From: Nannocystis exedens
Lineage (GTDB): Bacteria; Myxococcota_A; Polyangia; Nannocystales; Nannocystaceae
Length of the DNA: 64,000 nt
Assembly (NCBI RefSeq): GCF_002343915.1
Contig: NZ_NETK01000001.1
Coordinates: 7,578,001-7,642,000 of the forward strand
Direction: 5' to 3'
Positions within the stretch are counted from its first letter, which is position 1. The number at the start of each line of letters is the position of its first letter. Under the pieces are notes generated by a model. That model had not been told where the DNA came from. It was given only the letters and a program-made list of their open reading frames with translations, and made no database searches. Positions 17,252 to 26,989 of this stretch are shown piece by piece. The position numbers and the translations under genes are program-made.

Positions 17252-18898
17252 ATGAACCATGGCTCTGTCCGTCCTCGTTGGTCTCGCCGTCTCTCGCTGC
17301 TCGTCGCGACCGTCATCGCGCACCTGTCCTCGCCGGCCCATGCGATGAAAAGCACGGAGGCCGAAGCGGCGGCCTGCGATTATGCACAGACCGTCTTCAT
17401 CCTCAACGACCACGACCAGGCCGCGGAGGACTACTTCGGCTACGCCCGCGGGCGCTGCACCGGCGCATACGTCGGCAACGGCGTCGTCGTCACCGCGGGG
17501 CACTGCATCAACGGCGGCGATTACACCGTCTCCTTCGGGGAGGACGGCAACCAGCCGGTGTGGAGCGGGCTCGCGGACTGTGTGCGGCACCCCAGCGGGG
17601 AGTGGCTCAACACCACCACGTTCTCGGGCGCCGACATCGGCTTCTGCATCGTCGACGTCGACGCGATGAGCGTGGCGCACCCGGTGCCGCCGAAGATCCC
17701 GGTCATGGTGCCGAACGGCTGCGAGGCCGATTACCTGCGCGACCTGCTGTTCGGCACCGGCCCGGGACTCGCGTGGGCGACGTACGTGGGCATGGGCTTC
17801 GATAGCGTCGACTGCGCCGATTCGACCGAATGTCCGGCGCGGATCAAGCGCTACGCCGACGGTGAGATCGTCAAGCAGGTCTTCGACAAGGACTACATGG
17901 CGCCCCGTATCGTCGCGCTCCAGCCGTATCGGCAGCTCCCGATCGTCGTCAAGGGCGACTCCGGCGGTCCCCTGAACTTTCCCATGCTCAACAACAGCCG
18001 CCGCATCGTCGGTACGATCTCGTCGCGTACGCCCATGAATCTCACCTTGCCCGGAGAGACGCAGGAGCAGAATTACAGCGTCGTCATGCTGACGCCGACG
18101 CCTCTCTACCTGCGGTGGATCGAAGTGATGAGCGGCCTCGACATCTCGCCGTGCCACTCGTGGAGCACCACGTACCACAAGTGGGTATTCGACGGCGGCG
18201 CCGGCTGCGGCGCCGGTTACGAGGCTTCGCCGATCGGCGGTCCGCAGCCGGCGTGGTCGAGCCAGAGCGGCGCGATCACGGCCTGCGCCGCCACGGACAT
18301 GTTGACGAGCTCGACCGCGTGCGCGGGCTGGACCGGCGGGTGGAGCACCCCGCCGCCGTGGGTGGCGGCCCACCTCGGGCGCTCGGCCGGCGACGGCATC
18401 CTCGATCTCGCGCTCGCCGGCACGAGCACGGCCGAGGGCATGCTCGAGCTGCCCGGCCTCAACGAGGTCTACGGCAGCGAGTTCGCCGACAGTCTCGCCG
18501 GCACGGCCGACGACGACGAGATCTTCATGGGCGCCGGCGACGACAACCTCGGTGACGCCGGCGCGGGCGACGACGAGGTCCATGGCGGCAGCGGCGACGA
18601 CCGGATCCGCGGCGGCGACGACGACGACGTGCTGTACGCGGGCCGCGGCACGGACGCCGTCTACGGCGACGGCGGCGACGACGTCGTCGTCATCCTCGGC
18701 CGGTGCGAGCTCGAGCTCGGTGAGGTCTACGACGGCGGCGCCGGCTCCGACACGCTGATCACGCCGTTTACGCCCGCGCAGCTGGCCACGCTGGGCGTGA
18801 CCGTCAGCAACTTCGAAACCATCCTCACCACGCACCCGGACGCCGAGACCCCCGTCTGCTCCCCGTCCGCCAACACCTTCCTCGCGAGCGCCGATTGA
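17252..18898 (+). CDS. Secreted trypsin-like serine protease with C-terminal RTX calcium-binding repeats
   Basis: 548 residues. A signal peptide (basic start, LSLLVATVIAHLSSPAHA) should be cleaved near residue 31. The S1 protease domain covers about 50-290 with the triad His in VVTAGHCI, Asp in FSGADIGFC and Ser in VKGDSGGPL. Residues about 410-475 are Asp/Gly-rich RTX-like nonapeptides (MGAGDD, HGGSGDDRIRGGDDDD, YGDGGDD) that bind calcium and often promote type I secretion. Many Cys suggest disulfides. Trypsin-like proteases linked to RTX-type repeats are typical of predatory myxobacteria. Monocistronic, convergent with the large kinase gene. Confidence 0.9.
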   Translation: MNHGSVRPRWSRRLSLLVATVIAHLSSPAHAMKSTEAEAAACDYAQTVFILNDHDQAAEDYFGYARGRCTGAYVGNGVVVTAGHCINGGDYTVSFGEDGNQPVWSGLADCVRHPSGEWLNTTTFSGADIGFCIVDVDAMSVAHPVPPKIPVMVPNGCEADYLRDLLFGTGPGLAWATYVGMGFDSVDCADSTECPARIKRYADGEIVKQVFDKDYMAPRIVALQPYRQLPIVVKGDSGGPLNFPMLNNSRRIVGTISSRTPMNLTLPGETQEQNYSVVMLTPTPLYLRWIEVMSGLDISPCHSWSTTYHKWVFDGGAGCGAGYEASPIGGPQPAWSSQSGAITACAATDMLTSSTACAGWTGGWSTPPPWVAAHLGRSAGDGILDLALAGTSTAEGMLELPGLNEVYGSEFADSLAGTADDDEIFMGAGDDNLGDAGAGDDEVHGGSGDDRIRGGDDDDVLYAGRGTDAVYGDGGDDVVVILGRCELELGEVYDGGAGSDTLITPFTPAQLATLGVTVSNFETILTTHPDAETPVCSPSANTFLASAD

Positions 18899-19099
18899 TT
18901 TCGACGCGGAGGGCAGAGCGAATGTCCGGTGCGTCCGGTGCGTCCTCGCTCATCGAGGGTCTCCGACGGTTGACGGTCAGCCGGTAAGGATGAGGACCAG
19001 GCGCGGTAGCACGGGGTCGTGCGGGGCGACCTCGCGGAGCGACGACAGCGCGGACGGGCGCGCGGCGAGGCGCGTGCCGCCGCGTCGCCGACGGTGCGG

Positions 19100-22000
19100 C
19101 TACCCGCTCGCCCGCAGGTTCCCGACCGCGTAGGCGATCCCGCTCTGCAGCGTCCCCCGCGTGACGAGCGCCCCGAGGTCGACGTCGAGAAGCGCGAGCG
19201 TCCGCGCGACCTGAGCGCCGATGCCGGTCAGCACCATGCGCGTACCGAGCAGGCGCAGCGCGGTGGCTGTCTCGAGCAGCGAGGTCGCGACCTCGGCGTC
19301 GACCAGCGAGACGCCGGTGATGTCGACGATCACGACCTCGGCGCGGTTGACCTGCGCACCGTGCATCGCGGCCTCTCGCGCCTGCTGCACGCGCGGCGTG
19401 TCGAGCGTGCCGACGAGCGGCATCACCATCACCCGGTCGGTGATCGGGATCAGCGGCGTCGACATCTCCTCGATCCGGGCCCGCTGGGCGCGGATCACCT
19501 CCTCCTGCAGGGCGGCCCGCGCCGCGTCGCTGCGAGCGCGTTCGGCGAATTCCTGTTCGAGCCGCTCGCCGGCGCGGCGCAGCTCCGCCGTGCGCGCCTT
19601 GACCTCCTCCTCGAGCTGCTCGTTGGTGCGCCGGAGCTCGTCGCTCACCCGCTGCACGCGTTCGTGGAGCAGCGCGTTCTCGACGGCGATCGCCGCCTGC
19701 GCGGAGATCAGGCCGCAGAGCTTCAGCCGGGCCGGGGTGAACGCCCGCCGGGCCGCGTTGTTCTCGAGGTAGAGGATCCCGGTCAGGCGGCCCTGGTGCA
19801 TCAGCGCCTGGCAGAGGATGGACCGCGGGGCGCGGGCGAGCACGTGCGGATCGCCGGCGAAGCGGCTCTCGCCCGCGTCGTCGAGCACCACGGCCTCGCG
19901 CGTCCGCGCGACGTACTGCACGACCGTGGCGGCGAGCTCGGCCCCGGCGTCGAGCGGGCGCGCGAGGCCGACGCGGACTTCGTACGGCTCGACCGCGACG
20001 GTCGCCTCGATCGTCAGCTCGCCGTCGCGGTTCAGCAGCAGCGCGCCCCGCTGCGCGCCGGCGTTCTCGGTGACGAGCCGCATCAGCCGCTCGAGGACCC
20101 GATCGAGGACGAGCTCCGCCGACAGCGTCTGGGCCGCCTCGACCGCCGCCGCCGCGTCGAAGAGCTGCGGACTCATCGCCCGCGTCGTCGTCGACGGCGA
20201 CGCATCCTCGCCGGTCGGGCGCGCCGACAGGGCGGTGACCAGCAAATCGGCGTGCTCGGCCCGCACCTGGTCCGCCTTGGCCGTCGCGCCCCAGCGGACG
20301 TAGCCGTGCATGGCGTCGCCGAGATACGCGCGCGCCACCTTGGGCCGCCCGCATGCGCGGTGGAACCGCGCGCACAGCTCGGCGGCGAGCGCCTCGGAGC
20401 GTACGAACCCGCTGGCCTCCGCCGCCGCGATCGCCTGGTCGTACAGCCGGAGCGCGGCCAGCTCGTCGCCGGCGACCCGCGCCCGCTCGGCTTGTACGAG
20501 CATGTGCTTGTGCTCGTAGTTGTCCGGGCAGTGCGCGGCCCAGTTCGCCAGCTTGTCGGCGTGGTCCGCGAGCGCGGCCGTCAGCCGCTCCTTCTCGGCG
20601 CCGCTCGCTCCCGGGAGCAGCGCCGCGGCGGTCAAGCAGGCGTAGAACGACAGCTCGGTCGTGAAGTACGCCCCGCCGGCGATCGTGACCCGCTGCGCGG
20701 CGAGCTCCGTCATCGTCCACGCGCGCGCGTACTCGCCGGCGAGGTAGCAGAGCTGCAGCTTGACGACGTAGAAGAAGCAGGCGACGTACGTCAGCCCGGC
20801 CCGCTCCATCGCCGCGGGGAACGCGTCCTCGTCGAACCCGTCGCCGCCGAGCGTCGAGAGGCCCGCGGCGCGGCCGGTCAAGGCGTCGATCGTCCGTCGA
20901 ATGATCGTCAGCACCCCGGTGGTCAGCGCGTCCTGCGTCCGCCGCATCAGCGCGAGGCCGTCCTCGACATCCTCTTTGACCGCCGCGAGCTCGTCGCCGA
21001 GGCTGAGCCGGATCGTCGCCGGGTGCAGACACGAATACGACAGGAACACGAAGTGGCCGACCGCGAGGCCGGCCTCGCGGGCGCGCGCGAAATACTCGAG
21101 CGCGCGTCGGACGTGCTCGCTGTAATGCAGGCCGAGCGCGAACACGAAGTACACCTCGACCGCCAGCTCGGCGTTGCCGTCGCGCTCCAACAGCCGGATG
21201 CCGAGCTTGCCGAACGCGTGAGCCTCGGCGAACTTGGCGAAGGTGATGGCGAGCACGAACCCGTACTCGACGAAGGCGACCGCGGACCAGTCGGACTGGC
21301 CGTGCTGCAGGGCGATGTTGACCTGCTTCACGATCGCCAGCGCGAAGATCGTCTGGTTGGCGTGGTACGCGCTGGCGCAGATGCCGGCGAGGAACTTCGA
21401 GAGGGCGCGCTGCCGCGGGTCGACCAGCGCCGGGGCGTCGAACAGCGCCTCGATCTTGCGCTCGGCGAGGTTGCTGTCGACGGCCGCGAACTCCGCGGCG
21501 AGCAGCGCCGCCTGCTCCGCCGGCGTCCCGCGCAGATCGACGCCGAGCAGCGCCAGACCCTCGAGCCCGGCCTCGACGGCGTCGGCGAACCGACCCTGTG
21601 AGGTGTACAGCGTCATGCGCAGGCCGTGGACCTCGGCGCGACGCGAGCTGGCGCCGCCGCGCTGCAAGATCGCCGCGAACAGCGCCTCGGCCCGGTCGAA
21701 CGCCCCGGCCAGGTACTCGCACTCGGCCTGCGCCACGCCCAGCTCGAACTCGAGCTCGCGCTCGAGCTCGGCGCCCGCGCCGAGGATCGCCGCGCCGGCC
21801 GCGAAGTAAGCCGCGGCCGCCTCGTACGCCGTCGCCGTCTTGGCGCGCCGTCCGGCGGCGAGGTTGAGCCGCGCGACCTCGACCTGCTCGCCGGGGTCGG
21901 TGATCAGCGCGGCGCCGAGGTCGAGATGATGGACGACGTCGAACAGCGCCTCGCCGAGCTCTCCGCCCCTGCGCTGGGCGAGCAAGAGCCGCCCGATCCG

Positions 22001-24136
22001 CAGGTGCAGCGCCTGCTTGCGGTCGGCGTCGATCAGCGAGTAAGCCGCCTGCTGTACGCGGTCGTGCAGGAAGCGGTACGCGACGTTGAAGCCCGGGCCG
22101 TCCGGCGCGTCCGCGCTGTCGTCCATGGCGGTGTGGACGAACCGGTATTCGCTGTCGACCGGCAGGACGATCGCCTCGCGCAGCGCCTCCCACAGGTCAC
22201 CCGCGGCCTCGGACGGCGAGCGCTCGCTGATCGTCGCCAGTGTCCGCAGGTCGAACTGGTGACCGATGCACGCGGCGAGCACGACGGCGCGCAGGGTCGC
22301 CGGCGCGAGGCGCTGGATCTTGCTCGCCATCAGGTCGACGACGTTGTCGGTGCATGGCATCTCGGCGACGCGCTCGAGCTCCCACGTCCACCGGCCGGCG
22401 CGGGCGTCGAACACGAGCCGCCCGTCGTCGTGCAGCGCTCGCAGGAACTGCGCGACGAAGAACGCGTTGCCGTGCGTCTTCTCGAACACCAGCGCGGCGA
22501 GCGAGGCGGCCCGCGAGGGCTCGCACGCGAGGGTGTCGGCGACGAACCGGGTGACGGTCGGCGGATCGAGCAGCCCGAGCTGGATCTCGTCGACGTTCGC
22601 CCCCGCGGCCCGCAGCTCGCCGACCGCGAGCGCGAGCGGGTGGCTCGCGTCGACCTCGTTGTCCCGGTACGCGCCGATCACCAGCATCGACGCGCCCGCG
22701 CCGTCGCCGAGCAGGTGGCGCAGCAGCTTGAGCGAGGCCGGGTCGGCCCACTGGAGGTCGTCGAGGAAGACCGCGAGCGGACGCTCGGCCGCGCTGACGG
22801 CCCGCAGGAAGCCCTGGAACACCAGGTTCATGCGGTACTGGGACGCCGCGTAGCCGAGCGCGGGGACCGGCAGCTGCGGGCCGATGACGAGCTCGAGCTC
22901 CGGGATCCGGTCGACGAGCACCTGGCCGTTGCCGGCGAGCGCCTCGTTCAACCGCACCCTCCAGCGCGCGAGCTCGTGCGCGGGCTCGGTCAGCATCTGG
23001 CGGACGAGCTCGCGCAGCGCCTCCGCCACGCACGCGTACGGCACCGAGCGGTTGAGCTGATCGAACTTGCCGGCGACGAAGTAGCCGCGCCGGCGCGCGA
23101 TGGCCTTGTGGATCTCGTGGACGAGCGCCGACTTGCCGACGCCCGCCGAACCGGACACCAGCACGAGCGAGGCGGCGCCGCGGCTCGCCCGCTCCCACGC
23201 GTCCTGCAGCGCGCGCAGCTCGGCATCGCGGCCGTACAGCGTCTGCGGCAGCCGCAGCTCCGACGCCGCGTCGCGCCGGCCGAGCGGAAACGGCGCGACC
23301 CGCCCGGTCGCCTGCAGCGCCGCCAGGCACGCGTCGAGGTCGGCCTTGAGCCCGGCCGCGCTCTGGTAGCGGTCCTCCGCGGCCTTCGCCAACAGCTTCA
23401 TCACGATCGCCGACACGACCTCGGGGACGTCCGGCGCGAGCCTGTGCGGCGGCACCGGCGAGCGCGCGATATGGCTGTGGACCAGCTCCATCGGGTCCGC
23501 CGAGCGGAACGGCACCGCGCCCGTCAGCATCTCGTACAGGGTGACGCCCAGCGAATAGAGGTCGGTGCGGTGATCGACGACGCGGTTCATCCGCCCGGTC
23601 TGCTCGGGCGAGACGTACGCGAGGGTCCCCTCGAGCGAGTCGGGGCTCTGGACCCGCTGCGGCTCCTGCGACAGCCGCGTCGAGATCCCGAAGTCGATCA
23701 GCTTGACCCGGCGAGTCGCCGGATCGATGTACACATTGGCGGGTTTGACGTCCTTGTGGATGATCTGCCGCTGGTGCACCGCCGCCAGCGTGTCCGCCAG
23801 CGACGCGCCGACTTCGAGCGCGGTCTTCGGCTCGAGCCGTCCGCCGCGCAGGACGTCTGCGAGCGACCGCCCCTGCAGCCGCTCGAGCACGAGCGCGAGG
23901 CCGCCCGGGTCGCGACGCACGAGCGCGTGGACCTTGACCACCCCCGGCAGGTCGAGGTCCTTGAGGAGCGCGTACTCGTGCTTGAGCTTGGCGATCTCGC
24001 GGGGCCCGGGCAGCTGGTTGCGCAGGACCTTCACCGCGACCGGCGCGCCGTCCGAGCCACGGCGACCCTCGTAGATGATCGCGTCGAGCCCGCCGTGGAG
24101 CTCTGCCGTCAGAATGTAGTCCTGAGACTCAGTCAT
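19100..24136 (-). CDS. Large signalling protein: Ser/Thr kinase - AAA ATPase - helical repeats - GAF - STAS
   Basis: 1678 residues. The kinase domain (about 8-275) has the invariant Lys in VAVKVL, HKDVKPANVYID in place of HRD-K-x-x-N, LIDFGIS as DFG, and a SPEQTGRMNR activation segment. At about 299 (YGRDAELRAL) begins a predicted ATPase with Walker A GSAGVGKS near 329 and Walker B FLDDLQWAD near 457. A long helical repeat region follows. A GAF domain lies at about 1334-1480, then a coiled coil, then a C-terminal STAS domain (STPLIPITDRVMVMPLVGTL onward, about 1557-1675). Similar proteins usually end in a histidine kinase; here the end resembles RsbR-type stressosome subunits. It probably couples ligand sensing to Ser/Thr phosphorylation in the cytoplasm. 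Confidence 0.9.
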   Translation of the reverse strand: MTESQDYILTAELHGGLDAIIYEGRRGSDGAPVAVKVLRNQLPGPREIAKLKHEYALLKDLDLPGVVKVHALVRRDPGGLALVLERLQGRSLADVLRGGRLEPKTALEVGASLADTLAAVHQRQIIHKDVKPANVYIDPATRRVKLIDFGISTRLSQEPQRVQSPDSLEGTLAYVSPEQTGRMNRVVDHRTDLYSLGVTLYEMLTGAVPFRSADPMELVHSHIARSPVPPHRLAPDVPEVVSAIVMKLLAKAAEDRYQSAAGLKADLDACLAALQATGRVAPFPLGRRDAASELRLPQTLYGRDAELRALQDAWERASRGAASLVLVSGSAGVGKSALVHEIHKAIARRRGYFVAGKFDQLNRSVPYACVAEALRELVRQMLTEPAHELARWRVRLNEALAGNGQVLVDRIPELELVIGPQLPVPALGYAASQYRMNLVFQGFLRAVSAAERPLAVFLDDLQWADPASLKLLRHLLGDGAGASMLVIGAYRDNEVDASHPLALAVGELRAAGANVDEIQLGLLDPPTVTRFVADTLACEPSRAASLAALVFEKTHGNAFFVAQFLRALHDDGRLVFDARAGRWTWELERVAEMPCTDNVVDLMASKIQRLAPATLRAVVLAACIGHQFDLRTLATISERSPSEAAGDLWEALREAIVLPVDSEYRFVHTAMDDSADAPDGPGFNVAYRFLHDRVQQAAYSLIDADRKQALHLRIGRLLLAQRRGGELGEALFDVVHHLDLGAALITDPGEQVEVARLNLAAGRRAKTATAYEAAAAYFAAGAAILGAGAELERELEFELGVAQAECEYLAGAFDRAEALFAAILQRGGASSRRAEVHGLRMTLYTSQGRFADAVEAGLEGLALLGVDLRGTPAEQAALLAAEFAAVDSNLAERKIEALFDAPALVDPRQRALSKFLAGICASAYHANQTIFALAIVKQVNIALQHGQSDWSAVAFVEYGFVLAITFAKFAEAHAFGKLGIRLLERDGNAELAVEVYFVFALGLHYSEHVRRALEYFARAREAGLAVGHFVFLSYSCLHPATIRLSLGDELAAVKEDVEDGLALMRRTQDALTTGVLTIIRRTIDALTGRAAGLSTLGGDGFDEDAFPAAMERAGLTYVACFFYVVKLQLCYLAGEYARAWTMTELAAQRVTIAGGAYFTTELSFYACLTAAALLPGASGAEKERLTAALADHADKLANWAAHCPDNYEHKHMLVQAERARVAGDELAALRLYDQAIAAAEASGFVRSEALAAELCARFHRACGRPKVARAYLGDAMHGYVRWGATAKADQVRAEHADLLVTALSARPTGEDASPSTTTRAMSPQLFDAAAAVEAAQTLSAELVLDRVLERLMRLVTENAGAQRGALLLNRDGELTIEATVAVEPYEVRVGLARPLDAGAELAATVVQYVARTREAVVLDDAGESRFAGDPHVLARAPRSILCQALMHQGRLTGILYLENNAARRAFTPARLKLCGLISAQAAIAVENALLHERVQRVSDELRRTNEQLEEEVKARTAELRRAGERLEQEFAERARSDAARAALQEEVIRAQRARIEEMSTPLIPITDRVMVMPLVGTLDTPRVQQAREAAMHGAQVNRAEVVIVDITGVSLVDAEVATSLLETATALRLLGTRMVLTGIGAQVARTLALLDVDLGALVTRGTLQSGIAYAVGNLRASG

Positions 24137-24591
24137 CGCCCAGCTCCTGGACAGCGCCGGGATCTCGCCGCGAAATCATCACATGCGGGCTTCCGCGCGT
24201 CGCTCCCGCGCCAGCCCGGCCATCGACCAAGATGCAAGGTGCCGATGATCACGGACGATCTTCGAATCATGCGCTGCTGTCAACAGCCGGCGAAATGCGA
24301 GCACCTTCCTCGCATGCGGGTCACGCGTGCCGCTCGTGTGCCCATGCGGGCCGCTGCGACGACCTTCTGCGTTCGCGCCGGCGGGCCCGCCGCCTGTCCG
24401 GCGAACACAGCTGGTCCGGCGCGCCGCCGCGACGGTGATCCATGTACAGACAATCGGCGCGGCGACCGGACCCGTTCCGCGAACAGCACGTCGCAGACCG
24501 GCGCCCGCTCCGCCACCCGCGGCGACTCGCTCCACCGCGCGAGAGCACCGCGACGTGCGAACGCGACGAGGACGCCGCGCTCGCCGTCGCT
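24137..24591. other. 455-bp intergenic region
   Basis: It separates the start of the large kinase gene from the 3' end of the phosphodiester-glycosidase-like gene, both on the minus strand. It must contain the kinase promoter, but no consensus -35/-10 pair stands out. No coding sequence recognised. Confidence 0.4.
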
Positions 24592-25812
24592 TCAGGATTC
24601 GCCGGGATGAAGTGCGATGAAGCTCGCGGTGGGGCGCCCTCGATCGGGCATCCAGAGGAAAGAGGAGTCCGCTTCGCTCGGCCACTGCAGATAATGACGG
24701 TTTCCGTAGGTGGAGAAGGCGCCCTTCCGGCGCGCGATGATCTTGCTCGTGTGGCCGGAATCCAGGAAGCAACCCGCAGTGAGTTGGCCGCGCGAGTTGA
24801 CGAGCGCGATCGTCTCGGCGAGCGTCGCCCCCGGGAACGTGTCGCTCCCGGGCCGGCCGTCGAGCAGGCACAGGTGCCGGGCCCCGTCGACTGTCTGGTA
24901 GAACACGAGACGCGTCGCAGGGCGCTCCGCCAGCAATGGGAAGCTCCCGAGCGAGCGATCGTGGTTGAGCGGGTGCCGCGAGAGGTCGGGGTACGACAAG
25001 GACGGGCCCACCGAGATGGCCGCCTGGATCGAGCGGGAAAGCGACAGCGGGCCGATCGTATGCACCTCGAGGTGCGCCCCTTCCATTGCGAGGGTCCGCG
25101 GGCAACGCAGCACGAGATCGTGGCGAAAGATGTCGAGCTGTCCTCGATCCTGACGGGAGACGGCCGCGAAATGACCGTCAGGGCGTGACATGAAGCCGAT
25201 GTCGCTCCAGCGCGAGCAGGTGATCTCCGGCGTGAAGCGCGAGCTCTCCTGAAAGATCCGCGCCTTCCCTGTCCGAGCATCGGGCTGATGCAGGATGATG
25301 CTGTTGGCGTTGCCGTAGGCGTAGCAATCGGCGTCGTGCTGCGTGCGTGACCCCGCCCAGCGGAAGGGCCGCCGCCCCAGCGTCAAGACCCCATGGGCGG
25401 CGACCTCGACGACCGACAGGGCGCCGTCCCGGTTCACCAGGGCGTCCTGATCGGATACCGGGAGGCTCGACACCTGGGAGCGCTGAATTGCGAGGTTCAG
25501 GCTCAGGGTCCTGGGGCGGTGCCGGCAGTGATCCGCGAGGAAGAAGAAGCCGCCGGTCGTCGTCACGACGCTCTCGCTCCGGCGGGCGAAGTCCAGCGCG
25601 CTGATGGGAGGATCGGAGAAGCAGAGGGCGGCCCGCGCGGGCGGTCTCCACGTGACCGTATACGAGTTGACGAAAGCGCCGCCGGACAGGGGGAGCGCAG
25701 CCGTCTGAAGTACGATCCCGGGCGCAATCTCCGTCTCGAACGGCGCGACGGGTCGATCGAGGATCGGCGCGAGGTAGGCGGCGGCCTCCGAGGGCGTCTG
25801 GAAGCGGACCAT
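24592..25812 (-). CDS. Phosphodiester glycosidase (NAGPA)-like protein
   Basis: 406 residues, no signal peptide. Two segments fit the NAGPA fold: VVTTTGGFFFLADH (usual form N-G-G-F-F) near residue 85, and a C-terminal block LCLLDGRPGSDTFPGATLAE followed by GCFLDSGHTSKIIARR, corresponding to the family pattern D-G-R-x6-G-x-(T/S)-x-x-E and the catalytic-site loop L-D-G-G-x-S-x-x. The loop here is LDSGHTS, so the second Gly is replaced. The family hydrolyses sugar-phosphodiester bonds. Substrate unknown. The start lies 3 nt after the stop of the nucleotidyltransferase-like gene, so the two are co-translated. Confidence 0.55.
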   Translation of the reverse strand: MVRFQTPSEAAAYLAPILDRPVAPFETEIAPGIVLQTAALPLSGGAFVNSYTVTWRPPARAALCFSDPPISALDFARRSESVVTTTGGFFFLADHCRHRPRTLSLNLAIQRSQVSSLPVSDQDALVNRDGALSVVEVAAHGVLTLGRRPFRWAGSRTQHDADCYAYGNANSIILHQPDARTGKARIFQESSRFTPEITCSRWSDIGFMSRPDGHFAAVSRQDRGQLDIFRHDLVLRCPRTLAMEGAHLEVHTIGPLSLSRSIQAAISVGPSLSYPDLSRHPLNHDRSLGSFPLLAERPATRLVFYQTVDGARHLCLLDGRPGSDTFPGATLAETIALVNSRGQLTAGCFLDSGHTSKIIARRKGAFSTYGNRHYLQWPSEADSSFLWMPDRGRPTASFIALHPGES

Positions 25813-25815
25813 GGC

Positions 25816-26850
25816 CTAATCCTCGGGGCCGAACACGAACGGGACGACAGCCAGGAGGCGCGCTCGTAGCTCCCTCGCGGAGGGCGTGGCCAGGAGTCGC
25901 AGCAATCCTTCAATCCTCGTGCAGGCGAGTCGGCGGGGGCTCACGGTCGAAAGCTCCGGGACGCGCCGTCTCAGCGCTTCGGGAGGGTGCGAGCACATCA
26001 GCTCGGAGAGCGGCGCCGACAGCGAAGAGAGCGTGTCCAGCTCGGCCAGCATGCCGAGCTCTTCTGTCCAGTACGTGTCGCCGAGGATCTTCAAGAAGCT
26101 CTGGTCGAGCTCGTGCGCATCGTCGCGGCCGGACGCCCTTCGAATCCTCTGATAGCCGAGGAGCAGGTCGGGCGGCACGCGATGTCGAGACGCCTTGGCG
26201 AGCGTCCGCACCATACGAAACGCTTGTTGCGCGGGGCAGCGCGCCACCTCCTGCCAGTGAACGATCGTCGGGGCCTTGTCGCGCCAGGCGAGGTAGCCGT
26301 GGTGAGGGTCGAGGATCAGCCCCGCGACGTGGAGGCCGCCGGGATCGTCGCGGTACCGGGCGGCCAGGAGGGCGTAATCGGCGAGGCGCCGGTGGTTGTC
26401 GAGGCACAGGAACGTCGTGTCGACGTCGAACAGGCCGTTGAGCGCGAGGTCGCCCCGCCGATGCAGGACGCCCAGGCTCAGGATGGGCCGTCCCTTCGCG
26501 TAGAGGTGGGCGCCCTCGCCGACGACGTGCTGGTAGCACGCGTCTCCGGGGAGGTCCGGGTTGGCTCGCCGTTTCTCCCGGAGCCGTCCGACCCTGGCGT
26601 GGCCTTCCTGCTCGATGTCGAGGCACAGGCTGCGAAGATCGCCGGCACCGCCGCCCCGGACCAGATAAAGATCGATGTCGCGCAAGGCGAGCGGCTCGTC
26701 GAAGAGGATGGCATCGAGGATCTCCCGGGCGCTGCTACCGCCGAGATAGGTCTGCGGGTACCCACGACGAACGAATATCTGCTGGATCGGGGCGAGCCAG
26801 TCCGAGAGTCGCTCGATCGAGGGGGCGATGGAAAACGCTGGATTCGACAT
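25816..26850 (-). CDS. Nucleotidyltransferase-like protein
   Basis: 344 residues from the ATG at 26850 (MSNPAFSIAPSIERLSDWLA). Residues about 36-68 read YPQTYLGGSSAREILDAILF then ALRDIDLYLV. This is the G-G-S-x-R and D-(I)-D arrangement of the polymerase-beta/CCA-adding superfamily head, although the spacing to the two Asp is longer than in kanamycin-type enzymes. The rest contains VDTTFLCLDN, GLILDPHHGYLAWRDK and a helical C-terminus. It could transfer a nucleotide to an RNA, protein or small molecule. Coupled to the downstream NAGPA-like gene and 139 bp downstream of the MBL gene, so possibly part of a four-gene leftward unit. Confidence 0.55.
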   Translation of the reverse strand: MSNPAFSIAPSIERLSDWLAPIQQIFVRRGYPQTYLGGSSAREILDAILFDEPLALRDIDLYLVRGGGAGDLRSLCLDIEQEGHARVGRLREKRRANPDLPGDACYQHVVGEGAHLYAKGRPILSLGVLHRRGDLALNGLFDVDTTFLCLDNHRRLADYALLAARYRDDPGGLHVAGLILDPHHGYLAWRDKAPTIVHWQEVARCPAQQAFRMVRTLAKASRHRVPPDLLLGYQRIRRASGRDDAHELDQSFLKILGDTYWTEELGMLAELDTLSSLSAPLSELMCSHPPEALRRRVPELSTVSPRRLACTRIEGLLRLLATPSARELRARLLAVVPFVFGPED

Positions 26851-26989
26851 GACGCGTCGTCCTGCTGAATGTCGTGGTTGAGCAGCTCGAAGCAGAATTC
26901 GAAAGGTGACGAGGAGGTCGAGGCGGCCGACGGAATTCAAGGACGCGAGGCGCTCGCCGGAGCGTCTGCGGGTGACCCGGCCTCCACGC

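Noticed and set aside
18988..21601. Very long plus-strand open frames opposite the large kinase gene, and similar ones opposite 31-37 kb and 57-60 kb
   Set aside because: They are antisense shadows of GC-rich genes: no ribosome site, low-complexity Arg/Ala/Glu-rich translation, while the opposite strand encodes clear domains.
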